A stretch of DNA of 64,000 nucleotides from Sphaerosporella brunnea (Eukaryota; Ascomycota; Pezizomycetes; Pezizales; Pyronemataceae). Positions 1 through 9,690 of this stretch are shown in pieces. The stretch's first letter is position 1, and the number at the start of each line of letters is the position of its first letter. The notes beneath the pieces are model-generated. The model saw only the letters and a list, made by a program, of their open reading frames with translations, made no database searches and was not told where the DNA came from. The DNA is taken from NCBI GenBank assembly GCA_008704415.1, contig VXIS01000091.1:1-64000 (forward strand), in the 5' to 3' direction. The translations under genes and the position numbers were made by a program.

Positions 1-1483
1 GTGCTGCGGTGGAACTGGGTCAAGATATGCCGGAAATTCCCTCCTCCTCCGCCTGACCCTGCGTCCTACTACTGTACTACGTAAACGGCTCATTGCGGGG
101 GGGGGGGGGCGGAACCTAGGTGTGTGCACATTTCATTGCGGCCGTCGCCGTGCTTGCTGGTTGTCTTCGGGTTGAGATATTGCCGAAACGTCCTCCTACT
201 ACTCAGACCATACCGGGTGCTGTTAGACATGGTGTAGGAGCACCAAATGCCGTGAATCCGTCGCCGCGGTGACAAGATTTGCTGTCCTTAGACAGGTGGT
301 GGTATGACGTGCCCTTGCCCTTGGCTGTACATGGTAGGTTTGACGTACCTCGCACTTGTTCTCAAGACTACGCACTGCAGAGGTACACTGTCCTGATTCG
401 CCAGGCCAGACTAGGGTGTTACAGTAACGTAACGGCACGAAATGTAATGTAACGTAAGGTTAACACTGTGGCGATTGCCCAGGCGGAGATATACGGCGGG
501 AGTATGCCGCGTGGTTGGGAAAGTGCAGAGGCGAAGGAGATGAGGGGTGCACAATCAAGAGAACGAAGCGGGGCGAAGAGAAGGACGCTCGTCCTAACGA
601 AGGTTGCGCTGCAAAAAGGTCCCCCGACGGGGAAAGCTCCAAAGCTGGCCCGGCGAAACAAAAGAGGAGATCGTCCTCCAGGTCCAAAAGCTGCTCCTCC
701 TCAGAGCTTCTCAGAGCATGGGCGGTCGTCCCTCAAGTCAGCCGCTCGGATGGGCGGTCGCCCCTCAAGTGCAGACGCTCGGTCCAACACACGTCGATTG
801 ATGTATATGATATGCACATCAATTTCGACGTCTGGTCGTGTTCTGGATGAAGCGTTTGGCTGAGAAGGGGCGGTCTGAGGGCACCGATTTGCAAGGGTCC
901 GCAACAATCGCGTCGCGATGCGGCTAAGAGGCAACAGCGGTGGTCGTTTTGGCCTGGAGAGTAGCAGTTACCGGCGAGGGCAGGAGGGTCGAGCAGGCGA
1001 GTGAACGTCAAACGGGCTTTGGCTGTGGCCCTCCGAAATAAACACATCACTCCCCCCGCTGTCCGCTAGCTTGCACTTCCATCGCCCGATTTGACTAGGC
1101 TGCCAAGATGGTGAATCGGGGTACGGCTCTCGGAATGCTGGATGAGGAACGCACAGACACCGATGATGTCTGCCAGGATGCCGGAGAATGGAGCAGCACA
1201 GCTATTGAATTTTAACGCGGTGTCCGGTGCGGCTTCGATGGCTGGCCTTCAGTCGATGTTTCCGATGTTCAAGATTCCGGTGGGAGGCATCTACCGAGCG
1301 GAGTGCAGTGCTTTTCAATCCTGCGGTCCGTGTCCGTCCGCCCAGCCAACTGCGAAGGTGAGTCCGGACGGCGAATGGTACGTGTAGATCTCGTTGTTTT
1401 CCTATATCGGTGGCAGGGCATCGCCCAAAGGGAGTCCCAGACCTCAGGATAGATACATGCCAAATCCCCGCCTTCTGGACACA
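1..1483. other. No gene supported at the left end
   Basis: Several open frames of 60-130 codons exist on both strands, but none shows a recognisable domain, and they overlap each other freely. The stretch holds a short G run near position 100 and a two-unit tandem duplication near 720-780. No LTR, inverted repeat or RNA gene was seen. Confidence 0.5.
718..782. repeat. Two-copy 32/33-bp tandem duplication
   Basis: Two adjacent units start with ATGGGCGGTCG and contain CCCTCAAGT. They run about 718-749 and 750-782, with a few differences and one extra base in the second unit. The unit is not a clean multiple of three, so it would shift a reading frame. Confidence 0.7.
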
Positions 1484-1491
1484 CACAGGGC

Positions 1492-1760
1492 TAGAGCTGT
1501 GCACGGGTCCGGGCGCCCCGACGGGGCACGAGGCTCGACGCGGCGGAGAAAGCCTCGCCGCGCGGCCGCCTCGTCGCTGCCCCGCCCACCCCGTTGCTGC
1601 GCCGGCCGCGCCGTCGGAACCCCGGTCCTCCAGATGCTCCCGATGACTCCGCCCAACCCCGATCACCCCAGCGCGCCCCGGTGCACCCCGCGCGGCCCCG
1701 GCCCACCTCGTCGCACCCCGCCCGCCCGCGCCCCGACCCGTCGCCCCGTGCACAGATCTA
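1492..1760 (+). mobile_element. hAT-type MITE, TAGAGCTG family
   Basis: A 269-bp GC-rich element starts TAGAGCTGTGCACGGG and ends CCCGTGCACAGATCTA, which form inverted termini. It is flanked by the exact 8-bp duplication CACAGGGC (1484-1491 and 1761-1768). Eight-bp duplications with a TAG...CTA end are typical of hAT elements. It encodes nothing convincing. Long open frames inside it on both strands are a by-product of its high GC content. The same family recurs at 7948, 44638, 51502 and 52801. Confidence 0.88.
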
Positions 1761-1824
1761 CACAGGGCACGGCTATGCAACCCAGCACCACCCCACATTC
1801 TGTATGACCCCCGCCGATATCACG

Positions 1825-1897
1825 GCGGCAGCTCAAACAGCCAGCAGAGCTTGTTGATCAGCCCACATCCACCCAACGCAGCCGGCCGGGAGGGCTG
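1825..1897 (+). repeat. Fragment of dispersed repeat R3
   Basis: About 70 bp (AAACAGCCAG... TTGATCAGCCCACA... CCAACGCAGCCGGCCGG) match parts of two longer copies at 12275-12496 (reverse) and 17395-17600 (forward). The element class is unknown. Confidence 0.5.
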
Positions 1898-2371
1898 GCC
1901 TTTGTAAACACTGTTGCCGAGAACCATCAACCGCCTCGCCCCCCCCCCCCCTTGCCGTCCTCCGCAGCGACGCGTTTGGATTTGGCCCCGACCTGTTTGC
2001 TTCCTACATTCCGAGTCGATTTGACGCACTTTGGTGGTGTAGCCACACCACCGAACCCAATGTCAATAATGCTGCTCAGAGGTCAGCCAACCAAAGTCCC
2101 TGTGGAGTTAATATCTCGAGGGTTCATGTCTTGAGGGTTCGTATCTCGAGGGTTCAGATCTCGAGGGCGGAAGTGTAACTCGGGGCGAGTTTTGTTCATC
2201 CAACATGTTTGCACCTAACGTCGAACGTCTCGTCCTACACTGGTAACAGCACCTTGTGTCCGGTTCTACAGCGTCACCAAGAATCCGGAGCAAGCAGTGC
2301 ACCTGAAAAATTTCCGCGACAACGAGCACGAAAAGGTGACCACGACCACGACCACGACTACAAACCCGCTG

Positions 2372-3005
2372 CAGGGCGGTCAATAGTCCGGCCGGCCGCG
2401 AGGTCAAACGGGGCCCTAAGGAGTGGGTCAGGTCGGCCCGGTGATGTGGCAAGCCCGACAGGTTCGGGCCAGCATAAGAAAAACCTGGATATCTGATAGG
2501 TGCCGGCCGGTACCCGGTACCAAAGAATCAAGGTCGGGTTGGTCATTGTGTCCAACGCGGGGCCACCAAAAGCGCTAATCGTTCGTTCCGGCGCAGCTAA
2601 AGCGTCGATCGCAATCAAAAGACTGGTCGATCCACGCCATAGAATGTCTCAAATCATAGCGAGGGAAGATCTGCAACATGGGGCCGGTTCTCGAATTCAT
2701 CAGGTTGAGCGTACGCTGAGTGACTTCGAACAGCGGGCGGCGCTGATGGAGGCGTAGCTGGAGGTCCTTCAGGTTGTTGAATCTGTATCTCGCGTTCATA
2801 TTTCGTTCCTTGATGTATGTGTAAGCAAAAAACTACACATGCCTGGCGGGCCCGCCGGGCGCCGGGTCCTTCTGGCCTGGCTTAGGCGCCTGGGTCTAGA
2901 TCCAAAAAGCCTGGTCCAAACGGGCCGTGATTTTAAAAGCCCGTTTCAATCAGTCCGGTTCAGGCCGCGCTCAAAGCCGGACTGGCCGGACGTCTGACAG
3001 CCCTG
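2372..3005 (+). mobile_element. Non-autonomous hAT element, CAGGGC family (R1)
   Basis: A 634-bp copy begins CAGGGCGGTCAATAGTCCGG and ends CCGGACGTCTGACAGCCCTG, an imperfect terminal inverted repeat. It is flanked by the perfect 8-bp duplication ACCCGCTG (2364-2371, 3006-3013). The plus strand retains the tail of a hAT transposase reading frame (heptad-like segment QVERTLSDFEQR), which recurs in the other copies. The core transposase is missing, so it could move only with help from an intact relative. The left-to-right order CAGGGCGGTC to GACAGCCCTG gives the coding orientation. Confidence 0.9.
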
Positions 3006-3150
3006 ACCCGCTGTTGCTCAGGCTGAACACATCAGCGCAGTACTCTGCCTTGGGTGTGAGCTGTACACGTAGCAGTCGTTGGTAGGCGGTGGAATGCTGT
3101 ATTACTCTATAGGGATCGTGGTATGAACGAGTAACAAGGTAGAACTACGG

Positions 3151-3648
3151 CTTCTATCAGCTCCGCACCGGAAAATCGCCCATAGGATCATATCTCTTCA
3201 AGACAGGATGACAAGTGCTGGTGGTGCAAAAGCGGTGCCGTCCAGACACGTGACCACCTCTTCAGGTTCTGCAAAAGGTGGAAAAACGAGCAGGGGGGCT
3301 TTGGAAAAGGGTATCGGAGGATACAAAAAAGGGTGGGCGGAAGCGGTGGTCAGCTATGGCGACCTCCGCTCTGCTCGCCGATGATAGGTGCACGGGGGCC
3401 GTTATGGATTTCCTAAGTACTACCAAGGTTGGGGCATGGCCCGACAGAGGCATCCTGTGTTGAGACCTCCTCGCTCATGACGTGTCACGAATTTCCCTGG
3501 TGCGATCATATCACACTGTGCGATTTCCTTGGTCTTTTTCCTTAGAAGGCCCACAGGCCTCAGTAGTCGGCTCTGCCGAAGGGATAGCATAGTCTCTTCT
3601 TTTTACATGTCATGGCCGCAAGAGGCCGATTGCAATATGATTAAAACA
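3151..3648 (+). mobile_element. 5'-truncated LINE, 3' end only
   Basis: A 498-bp insertion flanked by the 15-bp duplication AAGGTAGAACTACGG (3136-3150 and 3649-3663). It encodes the end of a LINE pol protein (SGAVQTRDHLFRFCKRWKNE, the remnant of a C-terminal zinc knuckle) and then a 3' UTR. It ends in CATGGCCGCAAGAGGCC plus an AATATGATTAAAACAAA tail. Severe 5' truncation and a variable-length duplication are hallmarks of target-primed reverse transcription. The same tail closes the copies at 12511, 14950, 28890 and 39710. Confidence 0.85.
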
Positions 3649-3938
3649 AAGGTAGAACTACGGTATCTGTAGAGATACCCGAGGGTTAGAGGTAAGTTAG
3701 CTGGCGCTTGGTTCTGCCTGCTCCGTACCTCGCAATCAACACTTCTGCGCACGTTCTTAACACCCACTGCGTGAAGCTCGGCAAAAGCTGTCGGCTGCGG
3801 CTCCATCTATCTTATCAACAACCTCCCTGCTTCTGGTCTTGCATCTCTTCTTTTTTTCCTTCTTCCATTTCTCTTGAAATCATGGCCGCATTCATTCGTA
3901 GCTTGATTCAGTGACACGCTGCGGCGGCTGACGCTGCT

Positions 3939-4172
3939 GACGCTGCTGTTGCGACTCCTGCTGCTGACGGTGAACCCACCGGTATCTAACTACGTCTTCC
4001 ACTCTAACGACCCTTGCCTGATAACCACACAATAGTGCCCTCGATTCCAGCGTCTGGTCAGTCCGACGATATCAAGAAACGCTGGCGCAAGCGCCAGGCC
4101 CGACCCTTGCCTGACAACCACACAACAGTGACCAGGATTCCGTCGTCTGGTCAGTCCGACGATGACAAAAAA
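3939..4172 (+). repeat. Coding-like repeat, unit 1 with an 88-bp tandem part
   Basis: The unit reads GACGCTGCTGTTGCG... and then encodes a segment ending SGQSDDIKKRWRKR. The second half (4012-4099) is repeated directly at 4100-4172, where it ends SGQSDDDKKR. Related units lie at 4897-5070 and 5535-5720. Stops interrupt the frame here, so this copy is probably not a working exon. I do not recognise the family. Confidence 0.7.
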
Positions 4173-4211
4173 CGCACGCCAAAGCCCAGGTTCGACTCCC
4201 TGTGTGGACAC

Positions 4212-4888
4212 CGGGGCTGCCAACACACCGGCGAGCCCCGCTTTCGGTGCGGTTTGAACCCATTTGAATCGAACGGGCTTTTCCAATCGAGGCCCGTTTG
4301 GACAAGACATCTTGGACCGAGATGCAGGTGCCCACGGGCCCCGGGTGGAGCGCGACATGTGTTGACACATGAAGTATGACTCTCTAGCAGATGCGAGTAT
4401 GAACCAGTGTAGTGCTCGTGTCTGCCTCGTAAGAAGCAGCAACCCGCACTTAGCTCTGTACCTTCAATATATATCTTCTACCTACGTACGTTCTTAGTGT
4501 CCACTGCGCGAAACCTATGGTAAACAACATGTAGGTGCCCGGGGGCCCGCCAGGCACCTGAAGTATCTACCATGCTTAAAGAACACAACGACCCCAAGAA
4601 GCGGTCAGCTTTGGCGCGAACAATCAACAATTGCTCTCCCCAACAAGCCCCGCATTGATAGCCATCCTCAAATGCGTGGGTTTTGATCACTTGGTGCGCT
4701 CGGAGGTCGCCCCGTTATCGGCACCAAGGAAATCGCCGAATAACCGGCACCCCCAGGCACCTATCAGACATACAGGCCTCAAGAGGGTCGCCCGGAATAT
4801 ATCCGAGGCGCCAGGTGCACACTCCGGCCTGACCCACACTGTCGGGCCCCGTTTGCCCCACGGGCCGGCGCGTCTATTGGCAGCCTTG
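4212..4888 (-). mobile_element. hAT element related to the CAGGGC family
   Basis: The exact 8-bp duplication GTGGACAC flanks it (4204-4211 and 4889-4896). Its ends are CGGGGCTGCCAACA and TATTGGCAGCCTTG, a 13-14 bp imperfect inverted repeat. Internal blocks (AACGGGCTTTTCCAATC, GGCCCGTTTGGAC, GGGCCCGCCAGGCA) match the R1 copies, so this is a diverged sister family. It carries a solo LTR at 4360-4526. It sits between units 1 and 2 of the coding-like repeat, which would be adjacent without it. Confidence 0.88.
4360..4526 (-). mobile_element. Solo LTR, copia-like, nested in a hAT copy
   Basis: A 167-bp LTR (TGTTGACACATGA... to ...CCTATGGTAAACA) is flanked by the 5-bp duplication ACATG (4355-4359 and 4527-4531). 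It is homologous to the LTRs of the copia element at 56116-57446 (shared AGTGTCCACT, CTTAGCTCTGTACCTT, ATATATCTTC on this strand). A lone LTR with its own duplication shows LTR-LTR recombination removed the interior. Strand is set by matching the PBS side of the 57-kb copy. Confidence 0.85.
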
Positions 4889-4896
4889 GTGGACAC

Positions 4897-5070
4897 TGCT
4901 GACGCTGCTGTTGCGCCTCCCGCCGTTGACGGTGAAACCTATCAAGCCACCGGTATCGAACTACCTCTTCCAATCTACCGACCCTTTCCTGACAACCCCA
5001 CAACAGTGCCCTCGATTCCAGCGTCTGGTCAGTCCGACGATGACAAGAAACGCAAGCGCAAGCGCAAGGT
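4897..5070 (+). repeat. Coding-like repeat, unit 2
   Basis: The best-preserved unit, open throughout. It encodes TGIELPLPIYRPFPDNP... and ends SGQSDDDKKRKRKRKV, a strongly basic stretch that resembles a nuclear localisation signal. It lies directly after the 3' duplication of the hAT copy at 4212. A 222-codon open frame (4631-5299) runs through it but is largely transposon sequence, so it is not called as a gene. Confidence 0.65.
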
Positions 5071-5214
5071 GAACCCGCAGACCGCAACAACCAGGAGCAT
5101 TCGCTCTGACAACATGAGCAGGTGCCTATCGACAACGCAAGGTCCTCGCAGGCGGCCCGGAACTGGCGTCCGCGTCGGCGGTTCAGGAAAACACCTGGCC
5201 GATTCTCGTCGATG

Positions 5215-5513
5215 TGCCGAATGGCATTGCGAGTGCGCGGGCGGGCGTGGCGCGCCGGGGCACGACGGGGATATCGGGGCGGCGGAGAGGGGAGACTGAT
5301 GCGTGTGGGGCAATGAGGGCCGGTACACTTCCCCGTCCAATTGGCACACACGGTGTTCGTCTGACAGCGGAATTCAAGAACACGGCGTTTCCGGCAGACA
5401 CCCGGCATTATGTGATATACGGGGTGGCTGGGATTCCGACGAGGTGGCCGGGTCGTCGACGGTGGATCGGGGTCCGTTGAGGCAGTCGCCGCGCCCGGTG
5501 CCCCGTGCACAAC
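5215..5513 (+). other. Probable remnant of a TAGAGCTG-family MITE
   Basis: GC-rich sequence ends GTGCCCCGTGCACAACAGTAG, matching the right end of the TAGAGCTG MITEs (as at 51502-51878). No left terminus or target duplication was found, so this is a truncated or heavily diverged copy. Confidence 0.4.
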
Positions 5514-5534
5514 AGTAGCTCCGGCTGCTGCCGG

Positions 5535-5720
5535 TGCTGACGCTGCTGTTGCGACTCCCGCTTCTGACGTTGAAACCTCTCAAGCCACCGGTATCTAACT
5601 ACCTCTTCCACTCTACCTACCCTTGACTGACAAGCACACAATAGTGCCCTTGATTCAGGCGTCAGGTCAGTCCGACGATGTCAAGAAATGCTGGCGCAAG
5701 CGCAAGCGCAAGGTGAACCC
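5535..5720 (+). repeat. Coding-like repeat, unit 3
   Basis: The third copy of the unit encodes TIVPLIQASGQSDDVKKCWR followed by KRKRKVNPL. One in-frame stop (GGTATCTAACTA, shared with unit 1) breaks it. It is followed by a short GGCGTC hexanucleotide run at about 5732-5758. Confidence 0.65.
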
Positions 5721-6328
5721 GCTGACCCCAACACTGGCGTCGGCGTCGGCGTCGGCGGTGCAGTTACCGTCTCCTTTGGTGGATCGACCGCTTCGGGGAC
5801 TCTCATCGTGTTTCGTGTTGTCTGGTGCACGTTTCTATGCCGATATTCACATCATCAAGCCCCCGAATCGGCGCTCCTCCTGTTTTTTTCTCTGTACGCC
5901 GGACCCACTGCGCTTATTCTGCCGCAATAGCAATGCCATCCACACAGTGGCGCGAGCCCCCACAACATGGCGCAGGATAAAGATGAAGGGATTATTGGTT
6001 CTAAATTTACAAGTCCAGCATCCACTCCGCGAGCTGTGCTATATCCACCACCCTGTTCGACTCCCCAATTCCCTCTCCGCTGTTCCGCACATCGTTCCGC
6101 GCCCAGTCCTACCCGCCAATGATAGCTTCTATATCCATCCACACCGCTGCCCTTGCCAAAAGTTTCCCAAATACCAGTCGCCTCGCCACACCCCACCCCG
6201 CCCGCGCCCTGCCCTAACCACCAATGATAACTTCTAAATCCATCCACACCGCTGCCCTTGCCATGTTTCTAAAATCCGAGTCGCCTCCCCATACCCCGCC
6301 CCACGCCAGAAAAACAAAGGCCCCCGGC
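5721..6328. other. No gene supported downstream of the kinase-like gene
   Basis: This is the 3' flank of the minus-strand kinase-like gene. Two near-identical phrases, CC(A/C)ATGATA(G/A)CTTCTA followed by ATCCATCCACACCGCTGCCCTTGCCA, occur at about 6117-6160 and 6221-6264, a direct repeat about 104 bp apart. No domain was seen. Confidence 0.5.
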
Positions 6329-7498
6329 TCAGAACCCCCTGATCCACCACTTAGGCGTGCGGCCCTCGCGACACGCGGGAATAACATCGTCCCTCAGCAA
6401 CACCTTGACCCTCCAGCCCTCAGCCTGAAACCACCAGCGATCGATCTCACAATACGCGGTAGTCATGGAGCGACCGAAATCGATCCACCACACGCCGCCA
6501 GCATCGTCGATCAGCATGTTCCTGGGCAGGGCGTCATCGTGGAGCACGCCAGCGCTGTGCACCTGCCGCAGCGCGTCCAGCACGCTGTCCACCAGCTCGG
6601 GGCGCTGGGCCAGGCGGTCAGGAGATGCCATGATTGACGGGGCGTTGGGGATATACTCCAACAGCAACGCGCGAAGAGGCAGGGCGTGGGTTTTCCTAAA
6701 CGCGGTCTTCCAGGCGTTGACGCGCGCGATTTGACGCCAGCTGCGCAGGCTCAGTGCGCCGTAGCAGAATGGCACAACGCGGCGGGTCGCTGAGATTCGT
6801 GGTGGTGGTGGTGGTGCGGTGCAGACACCGTGATGGCGCAGCGCCGAGTAGGCGTAGTACTCGGCCGAGAACGGATCGTCGAACTCGGGGGGTTGCGGCG
6901 CGAAGACCTTCAAGACGCGGAGCGTGGAGTCTGCGAGCTTGACGAGCAGCACGGCGGCCGAGTCGGTCGTTTGGATTTCGCGGACAAGAGTGCACGAAAA
7001 GTCGCGCAGCCACGGAAGATCCTCATACGGGCGGGGTTCGTCGAGGATTTGGATGTCGTAGGGGTAGTTTGGCTCCGCGGGGGGTTCGTCGGGGATGTAG
7101 CTGGCAGGGGAGGGGCTTTCGGCGGGCGGCGACGGCTGACACAGGAGGGCGGGCAGGTGGGTAGAGAGTCCCGAGGCAGCAGGAGCAGAAGGAAGGGACG
7201 GCTCGTAGCGGGTCGTCGGAGAGGTGGCGGCAGAGGTTTGAGGAGTTTGGATCCCCGCCTCCGACACGGAGGAGGAGGGAGGAGGACGCTGCCGAAGGCG
7301 GTGCGTCTTTCTTGTTCGAGAGCACGTATTCGAGTAGGAAATCGGCTCCTGGTGGCGCAGATTGTAGCGACGCGTCGCATGTGGTTGTTGTTGCGCTTCG
7401 CCGGTGCGTGGTCGCTTGCAGCGCGATGAACCGGAGGTTGTCGTCGCGTCGGGTTCGCCGCTGGCACGGCGTTTAGACGAGCAAGTTGGGTTCGGCAT
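6329..7498 (-). CDS. Kinase-like protein with long disordered N-terminus
   Basis: A 389-residue single-exon ORF. Residues 1-150 are low-complexity, rich in Ser, Pro, Arg and Gln, with basic patches that could be nuclear localisation signals. Residues about 165-389 form a compact kinase-like fold: candidate ATP-binding Lys197 (VLKVF), candidate helix-C Glu213 (SAEYYAYSAL), a catalytic loop HDDALPRNML with Asp322 and Asn327, and the metal-binding motif IDFGRS (Asp340). There is no APE motif and little sequence after DFG, as in the short fungal and aminoglycoside-type kinases rather than Ser/Thr kinases with an activation segment. The start GCACCATGCC has a good Kozak context and follows a CAA-rich leader. 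Its substrate is unknown. It lies downstream of the nuclease-like gene on the same strand and may be its functional partner. Confidence 0.75.
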   Translation of the reverse strand: MPNPTCSSKRRASGEPDATTTSGSSRCKRPRTGEAQQQPHATRRYNLRHQEPISYSNTCSRTRKTHRLRQRPPPSSSVSEAGIQTPQTSAATSPTTRYEPSLPSAPAASGLSTHLPALLCQPSPPAESPSPASYIPDEPPAEPNYPYDIQILDEPRPYEDLPWLRDFSCTLVREIQTTDSAAVLLVKLADSTLRVLKVFAPQPPEFDDPFSAEYYAYSALRHHGVCTAPPPPPRISATRRVVPFCYGALSLRSWRQIARVNAWKTAFRKTHALPLRALLLEYIPNAPSIMASPDRLAQRPELVDSVLDALRQVHSAGVLHDDALPRNMLIDDAGGVWWIDFGRSMTTAYCEIDRWWFQAEGWRVKVLLRDDVIPACREGRTPKWWIRGF

Positions 7499-7947
7499 GG
7501 TGCGGACACTGAATGAAGTCAGAAGGGCGCGGTTTGTGGACGTTGCTGAGGCTGATGCCGTTTGCGGTTGTTGCTGAGTGGTGATGCGTGTGTCGTTGTT
7601 GTTGGTTTGTTTGTATCGCGTTGCGACGGCAACGGGTATGTCAAGAAGCGGCTGAATAATCGTGCATGCTGAGTAAGCTCGCGTGGTAACAATAGCAGAT
7701 CGGCTGCGACCGGATCAGATATGATCGAGCCTGGCGGGGCCGATGAGATCTGATCTGATCACGCTTGCCGCGGCAGATAAGATAAGATGCCAACACCGAT
7801 CCTTGTATGCGGCTGGTTGCGGCCGTGGAGCAAAGGTCTGCAATGCGCGTCCGGCGCTGATTATTCAAATACCCGCACCGCAACAAATAAATAACGGAGA
7901 AAAAAGAAAAAAAACGTGTCAAAAGAAAACAATTATCGCAATGTGTC
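7499..7947 (-). promoter_or_regulatory. Upstream region of the kinase-like gene
   Basis: On the minus strand the last 130 bases before the ATG are rich in CAA and ACAAAC, a typical fungal leader. Further upstream are an overlapping GATC-rich block (GATGAGATCTGATCTGATC, about 7741-7760) and a pair of GATAAG motifs. No clear TATA box was found nearer than the TATATA at about 8377, beyond the MITE at 7948-8196. Confidence 0.4.
7775..7786 (+). promoter_or_regulatory. Tandem GATAAG motifs
   Basis: AGATAAGATAAG contains two overlapping GATAAG sites, the core recognised by fungal GATA factors such as AreA-type nitrogen regulators. They lie about 280 bp upstream of the kinase-like gene start. Function is inferred only from the motif and position. 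Confidence 0.35.
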
Positions 7948-8196
7948 TAGAGCTGTGCACGGGTTGAGGCACCCCGACGGGGCACGAGGCTCGACGAGGC
8001 GGAGAAAGCCTCGCCGCTCCCCGGCCACCTCGTCGCTGCCCCGCCCACCCCGTCGGAACCCCGGTCCTCCCGATGGTCCCGATACACCCCGCCGCGGGTA
8101 TGCCGCGTCACACCCCGATGACCCCGCCCAACCCCGATCACCCCTCGCGCCCCCCGCCCGCCCGCGCCCCGACCCGTCGCCCCGCGCACAGCTCTA
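7948..8196 (+). mobile_element. hAT-type MITE, TAGAGCTG family
   Basis: A 249-bp copy (TAGAGCTGTGCACGGG... CGCGCACAGCTCTA) with the exact 8-bp duplication AATGTGTC (7940-7947 and 8197-8204). It sits between the nuclease-like and kinase-like genes, so it lengthens or splits their shared spacer. No coding capacity. Confidence 0.9.
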
Positions 8197-8528
8197 AATG
8201 TGTCCGCAACCCTGTGCCGTCGCTACCTGAAGGCCAATGATTTTCGACTGTTGCTGCATTCCAGAAAGCAATGCAAGACTGGCGCTCATGGAGAAATCAA
8301 GTTCCCCTATCGCGCCAAAAAAATCGGACTGCACTCGCCGTCTCATAAGTCTGCGTTCACGATGACCAGACGGGCATATATAGACGAGTATAGAAGCGCA
8401 GGCAATGCTGATAAAACAAAACCAAAGAAAATCGCAAAACAAAACAACAAAACGTTACATTCGTATCAACAATAATCGGCTAAAACAAAAACTAGGTCAT
8501 GACAGTCGTTACTATACTCTCCACCTCC

Positions 8529-9656
8529 CTACTGCAGTGCCCGCGCGGCCAGACGTGGACTCCGCCGGCGTACTGGCTGGGGCTCAACCTCCTGCTGCGG
8601 CTGCGGCGGCTGCTGCTCCTGCTCGTCGTGTGGCTGCTCCTCCTGATCGTCCTGCGCCTGCAGCTCCTCCAGACGCTGAGCGAGGCGCGTGATCTTCCGC
8701 TGCGGCTTGACCGACGTCGGCAGACTCCACTCCCCGCCGTCGTCAGCAGCCATCATGTGCAGATACCACGCGGCGAATGCGACGTTCCATCCCGGTTTGC
8801 CGCCCTCGACCGGGACCGCGTCGGCAACCAGCAACTCCCCAAACCGCTCTCCGCGCTTCAACGCGACAAACTCTCGGTCGGTGACTATGTATCCCCACCG
8901 GCATCCAGCCCGGTTCATGTAGAAATGGACCTGGCTGAGAACCTGACGATACTCCATCCTCTGCCCGGACGCAGCAGGCGCGTCGTCGTCGCGCCATTCA
9001 GAGCGCCATTTCCAGGACACTTTGACGTCGCCTACCAGGCGCACCTCGCGCTGGCCCTTGGCGCGGCCGCCGCCCACAGAGGCCTGGAACGCAACGCCCA
9101 CGCGGTCAGCGGTGCAGACGGCCACCGCGCCCGGTCGATCCTGCAACTGATTCTGCGCCGCAGTGGAGGCCTCCAGCGCGCGGTTCAGATGGACCGTCAG
9201 CGACCGGCCGAGGAATTCCACCACGCACGACTCGCTGAACAGCTCTTTCCCCGCGATCCCCTTCTGCGGCGACACCGACGCCGGCTCGGCGGTTACGCGC
9301 GTGTCGCGGCCGTGCAGCATTTCGGCGAAGCGAGCGTGGCAGGCGGCCGCGCTGAACCCCTCCCAACGTGCAACGGGGAGTTGGATGTCGGTGTAGCTGT
9401 ACTCGCCGGCGCTGCGCGTGTTCAGGCCGGGCACGGCGTCGCTCGCGATCGAAGGGGTCTCGATGTCGAAGGAGGCGAGGTACGCGTACAGGGAGGCATC
9501 AGCGCGCGGCGGGGCGCGTCCAAGCGGGAACGTGGTGGTGTTGTGGGTTTTTTTTGGCGTTTCGAACGGTGCGCGTGAGTTTGGTTGAGCTGTGGATGGC
9601 GTTGGTTTGATCGTGCGTGTCTCTTTGTTGGGCTTTTTGTTTTTGGTTTTCGCCAT
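8529..9656 (-). CDS. PD-(D/E)XK nuclease-like protein
   Basis: A 375-residue single-exon ORF from the ATG at 9656. An upstream in-frame ATG at 9794 would add 46 residues that include a poly-Thr run encoded by the GTT microsatellite, so I chose the internal start. Residues about 50-300 resemble the restriction-endonuclease-like domain of fungal effector-type proteins: Asp184 (TADRVG), then VGDVKVSWKW with Asp210 and Lys212 as the D-x-K pair, then a helix with conserved Gln residues (YRQVLSQVHFYMN), then GYIVTDREFVALKR. This matches the fungal pattern 'VGE(I/V)K...QVxxQ...M...GxLTxxxxxxFL'. Residues about 315-365 are a Gln/Glu/Pro-rich tail ending RRRSPRLAAR. Cleavage activity is inferred from the motif. 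The gene precedes the kinase-like gene on the same strand, the order seen in fused nuclease-kinase proteins. Confidence 0.68.
   Translation of the reverse strand: MAKTKNKKPNKETRTIKPTPSTAQPNSRAPFETPKKTHNTTTFPLGRAPPRADASLYAYLASFDIETPSIASDAVPGLNTRSAGEYSYTDIQLPVARWEGFSAAACHARFAEMLHGRDTRVTAEPASVSPQKGIAGKELFSESCVVEFLGRSLTVHLNRALEASTAAQNQLQDRPGAVAVCTADRVGVAFQASVGGGRAKGQREVRLVGDVKVSWKWRSEWRDDDAPAASGQRMEYRQVLSQVHFYMNRAGCRWGYIVTDREFVALKRGERFGELLVADAVPVEGGKPGWNVAFAAWYLHMMAADDGGEWSLPTSVKPQRKITRLAQRLEELQAQDDQEEQPHDEQEQQPPQPQQEVEPQPVRRRSPRLAARALQ

Positions 9657-9690
<34 letters not shown>

Noticed and set aside
1202..1857. Several overlapping ORFs of 70-200 codons on both strands
   Set aside because: They are produced by the GC-rich MITE at 1492-1760. 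Open frames on both strands in the same place are expected from its composition.
4186..4203. GGTTCGACTCCCTG resembling a tRNA T-arm
   Set aside because: Only a 4-bp stem, no other arms, and it lies in the coding-like repeat unit.
4631..5299. 222-codon ORF across the hAT right end and repeat unit 2
   Set aside because: It is a chimera of transposon sequence and repeat. Only the unit-2 part looks like protein.
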